A DNA stretch of 62,638 nucleotides from an uncultured Candidatus Melainabacteria bacterium (GTDB lineage Bacteria > Cyanobacteriota > Vampirovibrionia > Gastranaerophilales > Gastranaerophilaceae), in NCBI GenBank assembly GCA_934757275.1, contig CAKVLN010000009.1, positions 1-62,638 on the forward strand, given 5' to 3'. The position numbers were made by a program, and so were the translations under genes. Each line of letters starts with the position of its first letter. The stretch's first letter is position 1. The notes below the pieces were generated by a model. The model saw only the letters and a list, made by a program, of their open reading frames with translations, made no database searches and had not been told where the DNA came from. Positions 26,595 through 36,192 of this stretch are shown here, piece by piece.

Positions 26595-26615
26595 GAATAG
26601 TTTCATAAATTCTTC

Positions 26616-27623
26616 TTATTGAAAATTTTCAATATCATGTACTCTCAAAGCGAAATAAGGTTTATTTTTACCTTTTTCCTTCAAGAATAAAACAAATGTA
26701 TCATCAAAATTGAACATTCTTGGATCAGCTGGTGGCTCTAATGACATTTTCATAATTGTCATAGCAGCTTCGCTTTTCAACTTAACGCCAGTATTGTCCA
26801 TATCAAATCTAATAGTTTCCATTGCTTGGTCAATCATTAGATTTGTACCCTTAATTCTCTTTCCGCAAACCTCATCGAAAGATTTTTCTTCAAAGAATTT
26901 TAAGTTTGGAACTTTCAACTCGTCAACTTTATTGAAAGCAGTGTCGCCTTCGTAAGCTGCTTGTTTTTTCAACATATCTGAATAAATATAATTAAAAGTT
27001 TTTGTGTTTGGAGTTTTGTACAAATAAACTTCATCTTTACCTATTGTATCAAGTTTAACAGCAAAATCAGAAGGTGAATTGTAGAAAAGAACGCTAACAT
27101 TCTTGTCCAAACCTTCATCTGAACGAGAATTTATTCCGAAAAATTCTGCATTCTTTCCTCTAAAATCAGATGTGCCCAATTTGTCAAAAGCAGACGTAAA
27201 TTCAAAGTCCTTCTTCAACATTGCGTAAACAATAAATCTGTCTTTAGAAGGTGACATATCCAATTTATCCAACAAATCGCTTGATTCGTGGAATTTCTTT
27301 TTAATCGCTTTTGCAATTATTTTTTTAGTATTCTTTTGAATTTTTCCTACATAACGGTAGTAACAATTTTCACTAAGCTCATTCACGGTAAAAGCTTGTT
27401 TGTTAAGTTCATTAACCGTTTCTGGAGTTCCTTCTGGAAATTTTACAATTGTGTGCGCTACTTTGTCCATTAAATCGTTCCATACAATTTGGAAAGTTCC
27501 CACCCATACACGGTCTTGAACGTTTGTTTTACTCTGCATTGTAGGTAAAACTTCGATGTTTGAGGCATAAGCCTGTCCGAACAACAATAAAGTTGTTAAT
27601 AATGTAATAATTAGTTTTCTCAT
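26616..27623 (-). CDS. Secreted serpin-like protein
   Basis: 335 residues with a signal peptide (MRKLIITLLTTLLLFGQAYA). The last 65 residues follow the serpin order: a hinge-like stretch (DMDNTGVKLKSEAAMTIMKM, compare the Gly..Glu-Ala-Ala-x-Thr hinge of inhibitory serpins), an exposed loop, then FNFDDTFVLFL, close to the serpin signature F-x-F-[DNQ]-[RKHQS]-[PST]-F, and a final strand. The protein is somewhat shorter than full serpins (about 370-400). If correct it would trap a serine or cysteine protease outside the cytoplasm, for example from a host or competitor. The N-terminal two thirds are not diagnostic by eye, so the call is tentative. Divergent from an aminotransferase gene. Confidence 0.45.
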   Translation of the reverse strand: MRKLIITLLTTLLLFGQAYASNIEVLPTMQSKTNVQDRVWVGTFQIVWNDLMDKVAHTIVKFPEGTPETVNELNKQAFTVNELSENCYYRYVGKIQKNTKKIIAKAIKKKFHESSDLLDKLDMSPSKDRFIVYAMLKKDFEFTSAFDKLGTSDFRGKNAEFFGINSRSDEGLDKNVSVLFYNSPSDFAVKLDTIGKDEVYLYKTPNTKTFNYIYSDMLKKQAAYEGDTAFNKVDELKVPNLKFFEEKSFDEVCGKRIKGTNLMIDQAMETIRFDMDNTGVKLKSEAAMTIMKMSLEPPADPRMFNFDDTFVLFLKEKGKNKPYFALRVHDIENFQ

Positions 27624-27632
27624 AATACCGAT

Positions 27633-27661
27633 ATTTTAGCAGAAAATCTTAAATAATTCAA
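27633..27661 (-). promoter_or_regulatory. Promoter of the serpin-like gene
   Basis: Minus strand: -35 TTGAAT (27656-27661), 17-bp spacer, -10 TAAAAT (27633-27638), 9 nt before the ATG, with no Shine-Dalgarno. The -35 overlaps that of the divergent aminotransferase promoter. Confidence 0.5.
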
Positions 27662-27685
27662 ATTTCTTCTCGTTTTTGTTATCAT
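27657..27685 (+). promoter_or_regulatory. Promoter of the aminotransferase gene, apparently leaderless
   Basis: -35 TTCAAA (27657-27662), 17-bp spacer, -10 TATCAT (27680-27685), then 6 nt to the ATG at 27692. No Shine-Dalgarno. Confidence 0.5.
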
Positions 27686-27691
27686 ATACCT

Positions 27692-28783
27692 ATGAAAATT
27701 GAAAGTTTTAAAATTGAAGAATGGATGAATAAATATGAAGCGTCAGCAACGTATGACCTTACTACCACCTGCATTGCTCCGCTTTCTGTAAACGAATTAC
27801 CCTTTGAGAAGAGCATATTTGACGTTAAACTAAGCTACGGGGATATATTAGGTTCAAAACGTTTAAAAACTGCAATTAAGTCGCTTTATACAAATCAAGA
27901 ACTAGAAAATATAACCGTTACGCACGGTGCAATCGGCGCAAATCAGCTTGTTTTCCTATCTCTATTGGAAAAAGGTGACGAAGTTGTTTCAATCGTTCCA
28001 ACTTATCAGCAACACTATTCAATTCCAAAATCGCTGGCATGCAACGTAAAATTATTATTTCTAAAAGAAGAAAATAATTGGTTGCCTGATTTGGAAGAAT
28101 TGAAAAAGCTCGTTACAAAAAAGACAAAACTTCTCTGTTTAAACAATCCGAACAATCCTACTGGCGCAGTAATTCCAGATAAAATGTTAATGGAAATTGT
28201 AGATATTGCCAAAGAAAATAATTGCTGGATATTATCAGATGAAGTTTATAGAGGGCTTAACCTAACTGACGATGCTTATTCTATTTCAGTTGCAGATATT
28301 TATGATAAAGGCATCTCTGTCGGCAGTATGTCTAAAACGTATTCACTCCCTGGGTTAAGAGTTGGTTGGATAGCTAGCCGTTTAGATTTAATCAATGAAA
28401 TAAACCACCAAAGACAATACAACACAATAAGTGTAAGTATTTTAGACGATTATTTTGCCTCTATTGCAATAGAGAATAGAGAAAAAATTGCTGATAGAAA
28501 TTTCAAAATAATGAAAAACGGCATTAAAATCTTAAAAGCATGGTTAGACAAAAACCCAGATATAGACTGCGTTTTGCCAAGCGGAGGAACAACGGTTCTT
28601 ATAAAATACAATTTAGTTATTCCATCAAAAGTTTTTTGCAAGAATTTGCAAGATGCAACCGGAGTTGCGCTCCTCCCTGGAGAAACGCTCGAGATGGAAG
28701 GTTATGCTCGATTAGGTTTTTGTGCAGAAAATCTTGAGCCAGCCTTAGAGAAGATTTCTGAATACATCAAAGGTTTAAAATAA
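27692..28783 (+). CDS. PLP-dependent class I/II aminotransferase
   Basis: 363 residues. Fold-type I landmarks: NNPNNPTG (151-158), Asp183 and Tyr186 in SDEVYRGL, the Schiff-base Lys215 in [10 protein letters not shown], and Arg223 in LRVGW for the substrate carboxylate. The N terminus ([12 protein letters not shown]) resembles the subgroup of capreomycidine-synthase-like and aspartate-like aminotransferases. The exact amino acid is not predictable from sequence alone. The stop overlaps the ATG of the endonuclease III gene (TAATG), so the two are translated together. Confidence 0.85.
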   Translation: MKIESFKIEEWMNKYEASATYDLTTTCIAPLSVNELPFEKSIFDVKLSYGDILGSKRLKTAIKSLYTNQELENITVTHGAIGANQLVFLSLLEKGDEVVSIVPTYQQHYSIPKSLACNVKLLFLKEENNWLPDLEELKKLVTKKTKLLCLNNPNNPTGAVIPDKMLMEIVDIAKENNCWILSDEVYRGLNLTDDAYSISVADIYDKGISVGSMSKTYSLPGLRVGWIASRLDLINEINHQRQYNTISVSILDDYFASIAIENREKIADRNFKIMKNGIKILKAWLDKNPDIDCVLPSGGTTVLIKYNLVIPSKVFCKNLQDATGVALLPGETLEMEGYARLGFCAENLEPALEKISEYIKGLK

Positions 28784-29412
28784 TGACAGATATTGATAAA
28801 ATCGTAAAACTTTTAAAAGCTGCGAAACAACCTCAAAGCGAGTTTGTCAAACTTATGGATTCTTTCAAGAACCCATATTTGGTTCTTATCGCTTGCATTT
28901 TAAGCCTTAGAACAAACGACAAGACAACTTATCCAGCTACATTAAGAATGCTGGAACTTGCCAAAACTCCGAAAGAAATGAAAAACGTGAATGTCGAAGA
29001 GTTAGCAAAAGCAATTTATCCAGTTGGTTTTTACGAAAATAAAGCAAAACAAATTGTTGAATTATCAAAAACAATAGACGAAGAACTCGACGGAGTTGTT
29101 CCAGATGAGATTGAAGAGTTAATCAAATTTAAAGGAGTTGGACGCAAAACCGCAAATTTAGTTTTGTCACTAGGTTTTAATAAGCCAGCCATTTGTGTAG
29201 ACGTACATGTTCATAGAATTTTTAACCGACTTGGATATATAAACACCAAAACTCCAGAAGAAACAGAGTTTGCACTAAGAGAAAAACTCCCAGTTAAATA
29301 TTGGATTGATATAAACACGCTCCTTGTAACCCACGGTCAAAATATTTGCAAGCCAACAAAACCGAAGTGTTCAGAATGTCCTATAGAGAAGTACTGTGCA
29401 AAAATCTTATAA
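28783..29412 (+). CDS. nth: Endonuclease III (DNA glycosylase/AP lyase)
   Basis: 209 residues. The helix-hairpin-helix is [17 protein letters not shown], with catalytic Lys122; the second catalytic residue is Asp140 (CVDVHVHR). The C-terminal 4Fe-4S motif is C189-x6-C196-x2-C199-x5-C205, complete. It removes oxidised pyrimidines and nicks the resulting abasic site. The motif LSLRTND (41-47) replaces the LSAQATD of E. coli, as in an archaeal-type subgroup, so lesion preference may differ slightly. Coupled to the upstream aminotransferase by a TAATG overlap. Confidence 0.92.
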   Translation: MTDIDKIVKLLKAAKQPQSEFVKLMDSFKNPYLVLIACILSLRTNDKTTYPATLRMLELAKTPKEMKNVNVEELAKAIYPVGFYENKAKQIVELSKTIDEELDGVVPDEIEELIKFKGVGRKTANLVLSLGFNKPAICVDVHVHRIFNRLGYINTKTPEETEFALREKLPVKYWIDINTLLVTHGQNICKPTKPKCSECPIEKYCAKIL

Positions 29413-29444
29413 TATGTTATAATTTTAATGCAGAGAGAGGTTTT

Positions 29445-30059
29445 ATGACTGAACAAATTAATTGCCCGTTTTGTGGAAATCTAATCGCTAGTGACGCATT
29501 AAAATGCGAAAAGTGCGAGGCTTTATTTAAAGAACCAGAATTACCAAACATCAAGTTTAAAGAGCTTGCACCGTTTCTTGCAATTGATGTTGTAACGCTT
29601 GGTTTCTTCTCTACAATTTGGTTTTTCATAAACGCAAAAGCTATCAACAACCTTGTTTCTAAGCCAAAAGACGGTATCAAACTTAATTGGCTGGTAATGC
29701 TTTTAGCACTAAATGGCGGTTTTTATTTATTTATGTTTTATCACCACAATGCTTATTTGTTAGTTTTCTCTATATTGCAATGTTTGCTATATATTGCACT
29801 TTCTTATAGAGTTTTGAAAATCGTTCAAAAATATACGCTCGCAACTTACGATGTGGCACTAAGTTTCAACCCATATTACATGGTGTTATTTAATGTCTTA
29901 TACTTAGTTCACGTTGCAGAAACTTATTCAGACAGAGTTTTCCACACTCATGAATACTTTGATTGGAAGTCACCACAAGCAATTATGCTGATAATTTTGC
30001 TTCTTATAATTCTGTTTATCCTACGTTTTTATAACGAAGTTTATTATTTGATGCATTAA
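29445..30059 (+). CDS. Zinc-ribbon multi-pass membrane protein
   Basis: 204 residues from ATG 29445 (AGAGG 4 nt upstream; a TATAAT lies at 29418-29423). The frame is open further upstream but overlaps nth without a start signal. The N terminus is a zinc ribbon, CPFCG...CEKCEALF (residues 7-24). At least four hydrophobic segments follow. Function unknown; small zinc-ribbon membrane proteins of this kind are often unassigned. Its stop overlaps the stop of the convergent gene by 3 bp. Confidence 0.6.
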   Translation: MTEQINCPFCGNLIASDALKCEKCEALFKEPELPNIKFKELAPFLAIDVVTLGFFSTIWFFINAKAINNLVSKPKDGIKLNWLVMLLALNGGFYLFMFYHHNAYLLVFSILQCLLYIALSYRVLKIVQKYTLATYDVALSFNPYYMVLFNVLYLVHVAETYSDRVFHTHEYFDWKSPQAIMLIILLLIILFILRFYNEVYYLMH

Positions 30060-31510
30060 TCTTTTTGAGGTTTTACAACTTCTAATCTATCAGTTTCTGG
30101 ATTATATTTTCTAACCTCGTAGATTTTAGTCATCTCTGGTAAAGGTGCTTCTTTTAATGTATCAAGCTTCCAATAAGCAATGTTTGATATAGAAGTATCT
30201 CTTGCTACTGGAACCATTACAGGGAATACATTGCTTTCAGTACCTAAATTCCATTTACCTGCAGTCATTAATTCATCGTCAGTAAATTTTAAACCATCTT
30301 TTTTAGTGTAGAGAGCTAAAGCCCAAATTTTTTCCCCATTTCCTCTAATTCGTTCTATAGTTCGTCCTGTTTCTGGGTCATACTTTTCGATTTCTCTAAT
30401 GTATAAGTATTCTTGAAGATATGATGTATCATTTGTACAATCATAAGTAGCTCTGAAATTTTGGAACTCTGTTTGTTCTATCAACTTACCGTCTTCATTA
30501 AACTTTTGTATTCTATCCAAATATCCATCATATTTGTAAAATTTTCTTTGCGAAATTTTACCAGTCTTCGTATCAAACTCGTCAACGTGAGTTAATCTGC
30601 CAACTCCATATAATTTGCCAGACTTACTTTTACGAGCATTTTTAGGAGTTATATAGTGCATTTTCTTTAATACATTGCCAGTTTCTTTGTCATAAGTTAG
30701 CATTTCGCCATTTTCTGGAATATTAGGTTTTATCCAAGGTTCTTTTACCTCTACCCCCTCTTTTATAAAATGTTTTCTAATCTCAAACATACCAAAGTAA
30801 GGATTTTTTTTAGGTTTTGTAGTATTTTTAGCTGATACTGTTGTGTTTATTTCGTTTGATATTACAGGCTTTTCTACTTCTTTTTTAGGAGTTGTGGCAG
30901 TTTTATGCAAATCTTCTTTTGCAGGTTTCCTTTCAACAACCTTGTTTTCAGCAATCTTTCTTTCGACAACCTTTTCTTGCTTTTTAGCATCAAAAAGAAG
31001 TTTGCTTGTACCATCGAGAAGAACCACTTCCAACTTGCTTAATATACCCTCTTTAGAAATTGTTTTAAGCATTCTAGCACCGTTTCTATTAGGTTTTGCA
31101 AACAAACTATTCCCCTCATTGTCTGTATTTATAAGTTTAAAAGGCATTTTTGTCTTTAATTTTGTTATCAGATTTCCTACTTTATCTTTAAGAGAAGAAT
31201 TTTCATCTACTAGGGAAGAGTTTGCACTGGCAAGAGAGGTGTTTTCTTTTTCTAAAGCCTTGTTTTTGTTGGACAAATCTAATATTTCGGCATCTTTTTT
31301 ATTAATCATTTCAATTTGTTTTGCTTTTACTTCTTCAAAATTCTGCTTTAACAAAGACATTGCAGCTTTTTTGTCTTCCAAAAGAGTTGTTTCTACATCT
31401 TTTGCAGTTGCCAAAAGCGCATTCTCAGCACTTCTTCTCGTAACTCCACCAAGCAAGCTTTTTTCTAATGTTCCAGTATTTTTATTTACAATGCTTTCTA
31501 AGGAAATCAA
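30056..31510 (-). CDS. Coiled-coil protein with C-terminal YD/ETG-type repeats, unknown function
   Basis: 484 residues, no signal peptide. Residues about 35-115 form a strong coiled coil (KNKALEKENTSLASANSSL..). The middle is Lys-rich and low complexity. The C-terminal half has repeated YDxETGxxx units (TYDKETGNVLKKM, EFDTKTGKISQRKFY, KYDPETGRTIERI, KYNPETDRLEVV), like antiparallel strand repeats of MORN/YwqK-type proteins. I do not recognise the family. Lineage-specific proteins with such repeats can be structural or secreted. It overlaps its convergent neighbour by 4 bp. Confidence 0.6.
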   Translation of the reverse strand: MISLESIVNKNTGTLEKSLLGGVTRRSAENALLATAKDVETTLLEDKKAAMSLLKQNFEEVKAKQIEMINKKDAEILDLSNKNKALEKENTSLASANSSLVDENSSLKDKVGNLITKLKTKMPFKLINTDNEGNSLFAKPNRNGARMLKTISKEGILSKLEVVLLDGTSKLLFDAKKQEKVVERKIAENKVVERKPAKEDLHKTATTPKKEVEKPVISNEINTTVSAKNTTKPKKNPYFGMFEIRKHFIKEGVEVKEPWIKPNIPENGEMLTYDKETGNVLKKMHYITPKNARKSKSGKLYGVGRLTHVDEFDTKTGKISQRKFYKYDGYLDRIQKFNEDGKLIEQTEFQNFRATYDCTNDTSYLQEYLYIREIEKYDPETGRTIERIRGNGEKIWALALYTKKDGLKFTDDELMTAGKWNLGTESNVFPVMVPVARDTSISNIAYWKLDTLKEAPLPEMTKIYEVRKYNPETDRLEVVKPQKD

Positions 31511-31629
31511 TACACACCCCCGTTAGTTCAGTTTATTTCAAAACAAGTATAACACTGAACACCTCTAAAAATAAAGGTTTACGGAGTAAAATATAAAAAA
31601 AACTTTACTAACTTATAAAAAATGCAAAA
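31511..31629. promoter_or_regulatory. Upstream region of the coiled-coil gene
   Basis: 119 bp with an inverted GTTCAGTTT../..CACTGAAC pair around 31524-31555, which may be an operator or hairpin. Nothing else stands out. Confidence 0.3.
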
Positions 31630-31989
31630 CTAAACACCAACTTCAAAGGTAGATTTTGCTACTCTGTAATTAGCCTCATAAGCAGCTTTTGCTTGTTGTA
31701 TATTCACCGCATCTTGCACTGTATAACCGTTTTGCAAAGCTGTAACCATAGCGTTATCTAAATCATTTGCAGATTTTGCAACATTTTCTGACACAGTCTG
31801 GATAATATCACCGGCTGGTACATTTTGGTAATAATTGCTCAAATCAATACTTTGAGTAGGTTCATTAGGCGTAACGAGAGTTTCTCTTTCCGCACCTCTA
31901 TCAGTCGGTGCGTTATAACTCTTAGCCATTTGTGCGCTATCGAGTAAATGTGAATAGTCAGATGTTGTTATATTTGATATTGCGCTCAT
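31630..31989 (-). CDS. Small protein with flagellar-rod-like C-terminal heptads
   Basis: 119 residues from ATG 31989; a TTG two codons before is disfavoured because AGAGG lies 7 nt before the ATG but only 1 nt before the TTG. No signal peptide. The last 30 residues (AVNIQQAKAAYEANYRVAKSTFEV) resemble the C-terminal helix of flagellar rod and hook proteins, where [LIM]xxAxxAYEANxxV recurs. There are no other flagellar genes here, so the match may be chance or a remnant of an appendage-like protein. Function unknown. Confidence 0.55.
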   Translation of the reverse strand: MSAISNITTSDYSHLLDSAQMAKSYNAPTDRGAERETLVTPNEPTQSIDLSNYYQNVPAGDIIQTVSENVAKSANDLDNAMVTALQNGYTVQDAVNIQQAKAAYEANYRVAKSTFEVGV

Positions 31990-32062
31990 TTTCAAACCTC
32001 TACTATCAGTTTAACTCTTTTTTCAACTTATACAACCCTTTTATATGGAATATGTTACAATG

Positions 32063-35000
32063 TTAAGAAGTTTTATTTTTGTATTTGTCAACCGTATCTT
32101 TTATAAAGTAGAATAAATTCATCAACACCTCAAACATTTCATCGAAACTCATGTTGCGATTTGACACTAGCAATATTGATTTTCCCTCTTGACAAGTTTT
32201 TGGAGCAACTGTAAATTTAATTCTTCTTGCAATATCTTTATCCAAGCCCTGTTTAATAATATTCCACTCATAAGGCGTAAATGGTGAATAAACTCTTATA
32301 TCGTCACCTGCTTCTCGAATAATCGTAATACCGCATTCTGTCGCAATAAGTCTTAGTTTTATGAGTTTTATTAAATTTTCAACCTCATCAGGTATCCTTG
32401 AGAAACGGTCTTTCCACTCTGATACGATATAATCAAGTTCCGTTTCGTTTTTAACATCAGACAATCGCTTATATTCAATCATTTTTTGCTCGCCAGAACC
32501 AACCCACTCATCTGGAATGTAAGCTGTAATATTGATATCAACAATAGTAGGTTTATTAGCCTTAATAGCCTCACCTTTAAGTTCATTGACAGTTTCCTCT
32601 AGCAATTGGCAATAAGTATCAAACCCAACGTTCACCATGTGACCGTGTTGTTTTGTACCCAAAATGTTACCAACACCACGAATTTCGACATCACGCATAG
32701 CAATTCTATAGCCACTGCCAAGCGTCGTAAATTCTTTAATCGCTTTCAATCTTTCAGAAGCCTCATGCGAAAGTTCTTTACTCTTTTTGTAGAAACAATA
32801 GCAATAAGCTTGTTTATCACTTCTACCTACACGACCTCTTAATTGATACAATTGAGCCAAACCCAATTTATCCGCCTCATGAATAATCATTGTGTTTGCG
32901 TTTGGAATATCAATACCATTTTCAATAATTGTTGTACAAAGCAAAATGTCATAATCGTGGTTATCAAAACCAATAATTACGTCCTCTAATTGCTTTTCAC
33001 TTAATTGTCCGTGACCGATTGCAATTCTAGCATTTGGCACAAGCTTTTGTAGTTCTAGCTTAAATTCCTCAATAGTTTCCACCCTGTTATACAAGTAGAA
33101 AACTTGTCCATCTCTATCAAGTTCGTTGACAATCGCATTCTTAACTGTTTGTTCATTGTATTCACCAACAAAAGTTTTTATCGGTAGACGATTTTGAGGC
33201 GGTGTATTAATTACAGAAATATCTTTTATTCCTGATAGTGACATATAAAGAGTTCTTGGAATTGGTGTCGCTGACATTGAAATAATATCAATATTTTCTC
33301 TAAATTCTTTCAATTTTTCTTTATGTCTTACACCAAATCTATGCTCTTCATCAATAACAAGAAGTCCCAAATCTTTGAACACAACTTTATCTTGTAGCAA
33401 ACTATGAGTAGCAATAACCACATCACACTTGCCAGTCGCAAGATTTTTGAGTGTTTCTTTTCTTTCTTTTACGCTTCTGAAACGGCACATAAGCTCTACA
33501 TCAATTCCAAAAGGTTTAAATCGTTCTGAAATTGTCTGATAATGTTGAAGTGCAAGAACGGTCGTAGGAACAATTACAGCAACTTGTTTAAGCGAAGTAA
33601 CGGCCTTGAACATTGCACGCATCGCAACCTCAGTTTTTCCAAAACCAACATCACCGCAAACTAGCCTGTCCATTGGACTAGGACTTTCCATATCTGCCTT
33701 AATTTGATTTATTGATTTTAACTGATCTGGAGTTTCAATATATTCAAAAGTGTCCTCCATTTCCAATTGCAATGGCGAATCTGGCGCAAATTCAATGCCA
33801 GTTTTCATCTTACGTCTTGCATACAATCTCAACAAATCATAAGCAACCGTTTCTACCTCTTTTTTAACCTTAGTTTTAGTATTTTCCCAATCGCTTCCGC
33901 CCATACGAGAAAGTTTTGGTTTAACTTGTCCAGAGCCACGGTATCTGCAAAGCATGTTAATCTGCTCGGCTGGAATATGTAATTTGTCTTTGTTTGCGTA
34001 CTCAATTGTCAAATAATCTTTCAATTGACCATCAAACTCTTGTTTTGTAAGCCCTTTATAAACCCCAACGCCATGTATAGAGTGGACTACATACTCCCCT
34101 TCCTTTATATCGTTGATATTTTCAATATACTCGGCTTTTTCTTTATAATGGCGTTTTCTATTAGAGGGAATGTCCTTTTGACGCTTATTAAACAATTCTC
34201 TATCAGTCAAAAGCAAGATTTTGCCATCACGAAGTTCCGTGCCTTGTGACGTAATATTTCTAACATAATTCACATCAAAAATATCGTATTCAGCCAAAAC
34301 CTCTTTTACACGTTCCTGAAAATCAGTTGCGATAGTTATTTGATAACCTTTGTGTTCAAGTATAAATTTAGCAACCGCCTCTATATCCGCATCAAAAATT
34401 TGAACATTTCTAGCATCAATATCAATAACCTCATTATTTTCATCTGACAAAAAGTTATTTAGATAAATCTTCTGCATTCCAGCAGTTTTTCTTACAATTT
34501 CTTCCCAAGTAAAATGATTAATCTCTTTTAATGCGTATATCTGATTTGTTTTGAGAGCCTCGTTATAAGAATTAATAAATGCCTCATCAATTTGTTGGTA
34601 CTTTGCAGAAACTTCTGCGTACTCGTCAAACACGATAATATAGTCTTTAAAATAATCAATTACATCAACTAAATCGTCATTGAAATAGGATTGATAAACA
34701 TTAATACCTTCAAAATATCCTTCATTCTCAAACTGTTCTTTTAACTCTTGTGGAAATTCCTTTGGCGCACTTTCCGGCAATACAAATTTATACAGTGGTC
34801 TTACGCTTATTGGTTCTTGAATTTTCTTGATAGATTTTTGAGTTTCATTGTCAAAAAATCTTATATCAACAATCTCATCACCCCAAAACTCGAGCCTTAT
34901 AGGGTTTTCTTCTAATGAAAAAATATCTGCAATATCACCACGAATACTAAACTCGCCGATATCAGAAACCATTGTAGAGCGTTTGTAGCCAAGCTTGATA

Positions 35001-35467
35001 AGTCGATTTAACAAATCTGTTTGAGAAATACTATCACCGATTTTTAAGGTGAAAGAATTTTCTTTAAAAAACTTTTGCGATGGAAATTTTTCGAGTAATA
35101 CTTTAACTGGCGCAAATACCAAATCTGGCTGAGCCTCCAAAGTATCAATTTGTTTTGCATAGTCATACAAATTCCCAACTACTACCTCATAAGGCGAAAT
35201 ATTTTGATAAGGAATTGTTTCTGCACTACGTTCAAACAACCTCTCTAAGTCCGCTGAATACTTTAATGCAGCCTGTTCTGTCGGAGTAACAAACAACACT
35301 TTTTTGCCAGATAATTTGCAGATAAAATCCAACAATAATAGTCTGCTGAAAGTCGTTAAACCTGTCAGCGTAAAGCTTTTTTGTTTTTTTATATTTCTTA
35401 TTAAATGGTCAGAAAAAGATGAGTTCTTTAGTTTCATAATCTTACTTTTGTCGTGTTGAATTTCCAT
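32063..35467 (-). CDS. mfd: Transcription-repair coupling factor Mfd
   Basis: 1134 residues, full length. UvrB-like N-terminal domains, a RNA-polymerase-interaction domain (EYVVHSIHGVGVYKGL), an RecG-like helicase core with Walker A GDVGFGKTE, DEEHRFG as DExH box, and SATPIPRTLYMSL; then the TRCF C-terminal domain (SRIPDEVENLIKLIKLRLIA). It removes RNA polymerase stalled at lesions and recruits UvrA. The start at 35467 lacks a close ribosome site (AAGGTAGG about 12 nt upstream); ATG 35437 is an alternative. An 11-bp inverted repeat spans the start region. Confidence 0.92.
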   Translation of the reverse strand: MEIQHDKSKIMKLKNSSFSDHLIRNIKKQKSFTLTGLTTFSRLLLLDFICKLSGKKVLFVTPTEQAALKYSADLERLFERSAETIPYQNISPYEVVVGNLYDYAKQIDTLEAQPDLVFAPVKVLLEKFPSQKFFKENSFTLKIGDSISQTDLLNRLIKLGYKRSTMVSDIGEFSIRGDIADIFSLEENPIRLEFWGDEIVDIRFFDNETQKSIKKIQEPISVRPLYKFVLPESAPKEFPQELKEQFENEGYFEGINVYQSYFNDDLVDVIDYFKDYIIVFDEYAEVSAKYQQIDEAFINSYNEALKTNQIYALKEINHFTWEEIVRKTAGMQKIYLNNFLSDENNEVIDIDARNVQIFDADIEAVAKFILEHKGYQITIATDFQERVKEVLAEYDIFDVNYVRNITSQGTELRDGKILLLTDRELFNKRQKDIPSNRKRHYKEKAEYIENINDIKEGEYVVHSIHGVGVYKGLTKQEFDGQLKDYLTIEYANKDKLHIPAEQINMLCRYRGSGQVKPKLSRMGGSDWENTKTKVKKEVETVAYDLLRLYARRKMKTGIEFAPDSPLQLEMEDTFEYIETPDQLKSINQIKADMESPSPMDRLVCGDVGFGKTEVAMRAMFKAVTSLKQVAVIVPTTVLALQHYQTISERFKPFGIDVELMCRFRSVKERKETLKNLATGKCDVVIATHSLLQDKVVFKDLGLLVIDEEHRFGVRHKEKLKEFRENIDIISMSATPIPRTLYMSLSGIKDISVINTPPQNRLPIKTFVGEYNEQTVKNAIVNELDRDGQVFYLYNRVETIEEFKLELQKLVPNARIAIGHGQLSEKQLEDVIIGFDNHDYDILLCTTIIENGIDIPNANTMIIHEADKLGLAQLYQLRGRVGRSDKQAYCYCFYKKSKELSHEASERLKAIKEFTTLGSGYRIAMRDVEIRGVGNILGTKQHGHMVNVGFDTYCQLLEETVNELKGEAIKANKPTIVDINITAYIPDEWVGSGEQKMIEYKRLSDVKNETELDYIVSEWKDRFSRIPDEVENLIKLIKLRLIATECGITIIREAGDDIRVYSPFTPYEWNIIKQGLDKDIARRIKFTVAPKTCQEGKSILLVSNRNMSFDEMFEVLMNLFYFIKDTVDKYKNKTS

Positions 35468-35480
35468 CGTTCAACACGAC
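35450..35480. promoter_or_regulatory. Inverted repeat across the mfd start
   Basis: GTCGTGTTGAA (35450-35460), 9 bases, TTCAACACGAC (35470-35480), a perfect 11-bp pair that flanks the ATG. It could sequester the start in RNA or bind a regulator. Confidence 0.5.
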
Positions 35481-35606
35481 CTACCTTAGTTTCATCAAAA
35501 TTTTAACGTAAATATGGAAGTTTTTCAATTTTAGATATAATTATTACTAGATAAGATAGCAAAAAAAATTTTGAGCGTTTTTTCTATATATAGAAAGGAA
35601 AAACAC

Positions 35607-36152
35607 ATGCTTATATCACCTCTAAATAGAATGACATATAATTACAACCAAACAAAAACAATATCCAAACCTAAAACAATAAATTTTCTTGCAGCAAAAC
35701 ATTTACAACCAATTGATCCAAATTATTTTAAAAGTAATGATACAAAAACAATATATGAAAAAATAAAAAAATATCTACGGATAATTGGCAACTCTGGCAA
35801 AGTAGAAAATGTACCATTAAACAAAACAGATGATATCTTTTTATCTATAAAAAAAGATACTGATAGAACTAACATTCACATTTCTACAAGTGATCCTCAA
35901 AAATTTATTGATGCAACTTTTAATAAAGACGGTCAAATGACGCTTGGCGACGCTGCCTGCTTACATTTTGAACGTTCAGGCAAGAATAAAAGAATCATAA
36001 GATCTCCGTATGGAGATTATACTCCACAAGGTATCGATGATAGAAGATGGGGAGTCTCAGATGTAGGAGTTGTTACAAATAACTATTTAAAAGATCCTTT
36101 ATTTGAGCTTTTTCTTGAGTTTGCAAGACTTTACACCTCAATCTACAAATAA
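35607..36152 (+). CDS. 181-residue protein of unknown function with MxxxP[IL][SN] N terminus
   Basis: Starts at ATG 35607 with AAAGGA 7 nt upstream. No signal peptide of Sec type. The N terminus MLISPLNRMTY, followed at 25-31 by INFLAAK, parallels the 335-residue protein at 42072 (MKVLPISTVSY and LTFGAK). The rest is a mixed alpha/beta region with many Lys and Thr; a block DAACLHFERSGKNKRII (about 125-141) is the most conserved-looking. Function unknown; possibly exported by its N terminus (inference). Confidence 0.6.
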   Translation: MLISPLNRMTYNYNQTKTISKPKTINFLAAKHLQPIDPNYFKSNDTKTIYEKIKKYLRIIGNSGKVENVPLNKTDDIFLSIKKDTDRTNIHISTSDPQKFIDATFNKDGQMTLGDAACLHFERSGKNKRIIRSPYGDYTPQGIDDRRWGVSDVGVVTNNYLKDPLFELFLEFARLYTSIYK

Positions 36153-36159
36153 GATAAAA

Positions 36160-36186
36160 GCGAATTATTAAAGATTAATAATTCGC
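36160..36186. terminator. Possible terminator hairpin between convergent genes
   Basis: GCGAATTATTA-aagat-TAATAATTCGC, a perfect 11-bp stem just after the stop at 36152. The downstream tract is not a clean T-run, so it is only a candidate. Confidence 0.5.
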
Positions 36187-36192
36187 CTAATA

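Larger units (their letters stand above)
26377..26615. other. Intergenic region packed with repeats
   Basis: No gene. It contains a GTTGGGC/GCCCAAC hairpin (26399-26418), a two-armed repeat (26441-26546) and a strong hairpin (26567-26594). It separates convergent genes. Confidence 0.7.

Noticed and set aside
31630..31989. Flagellar rod protein
   Set aside because: Only the C-terminal helix is reminiscent; no other flagellar gene is present.
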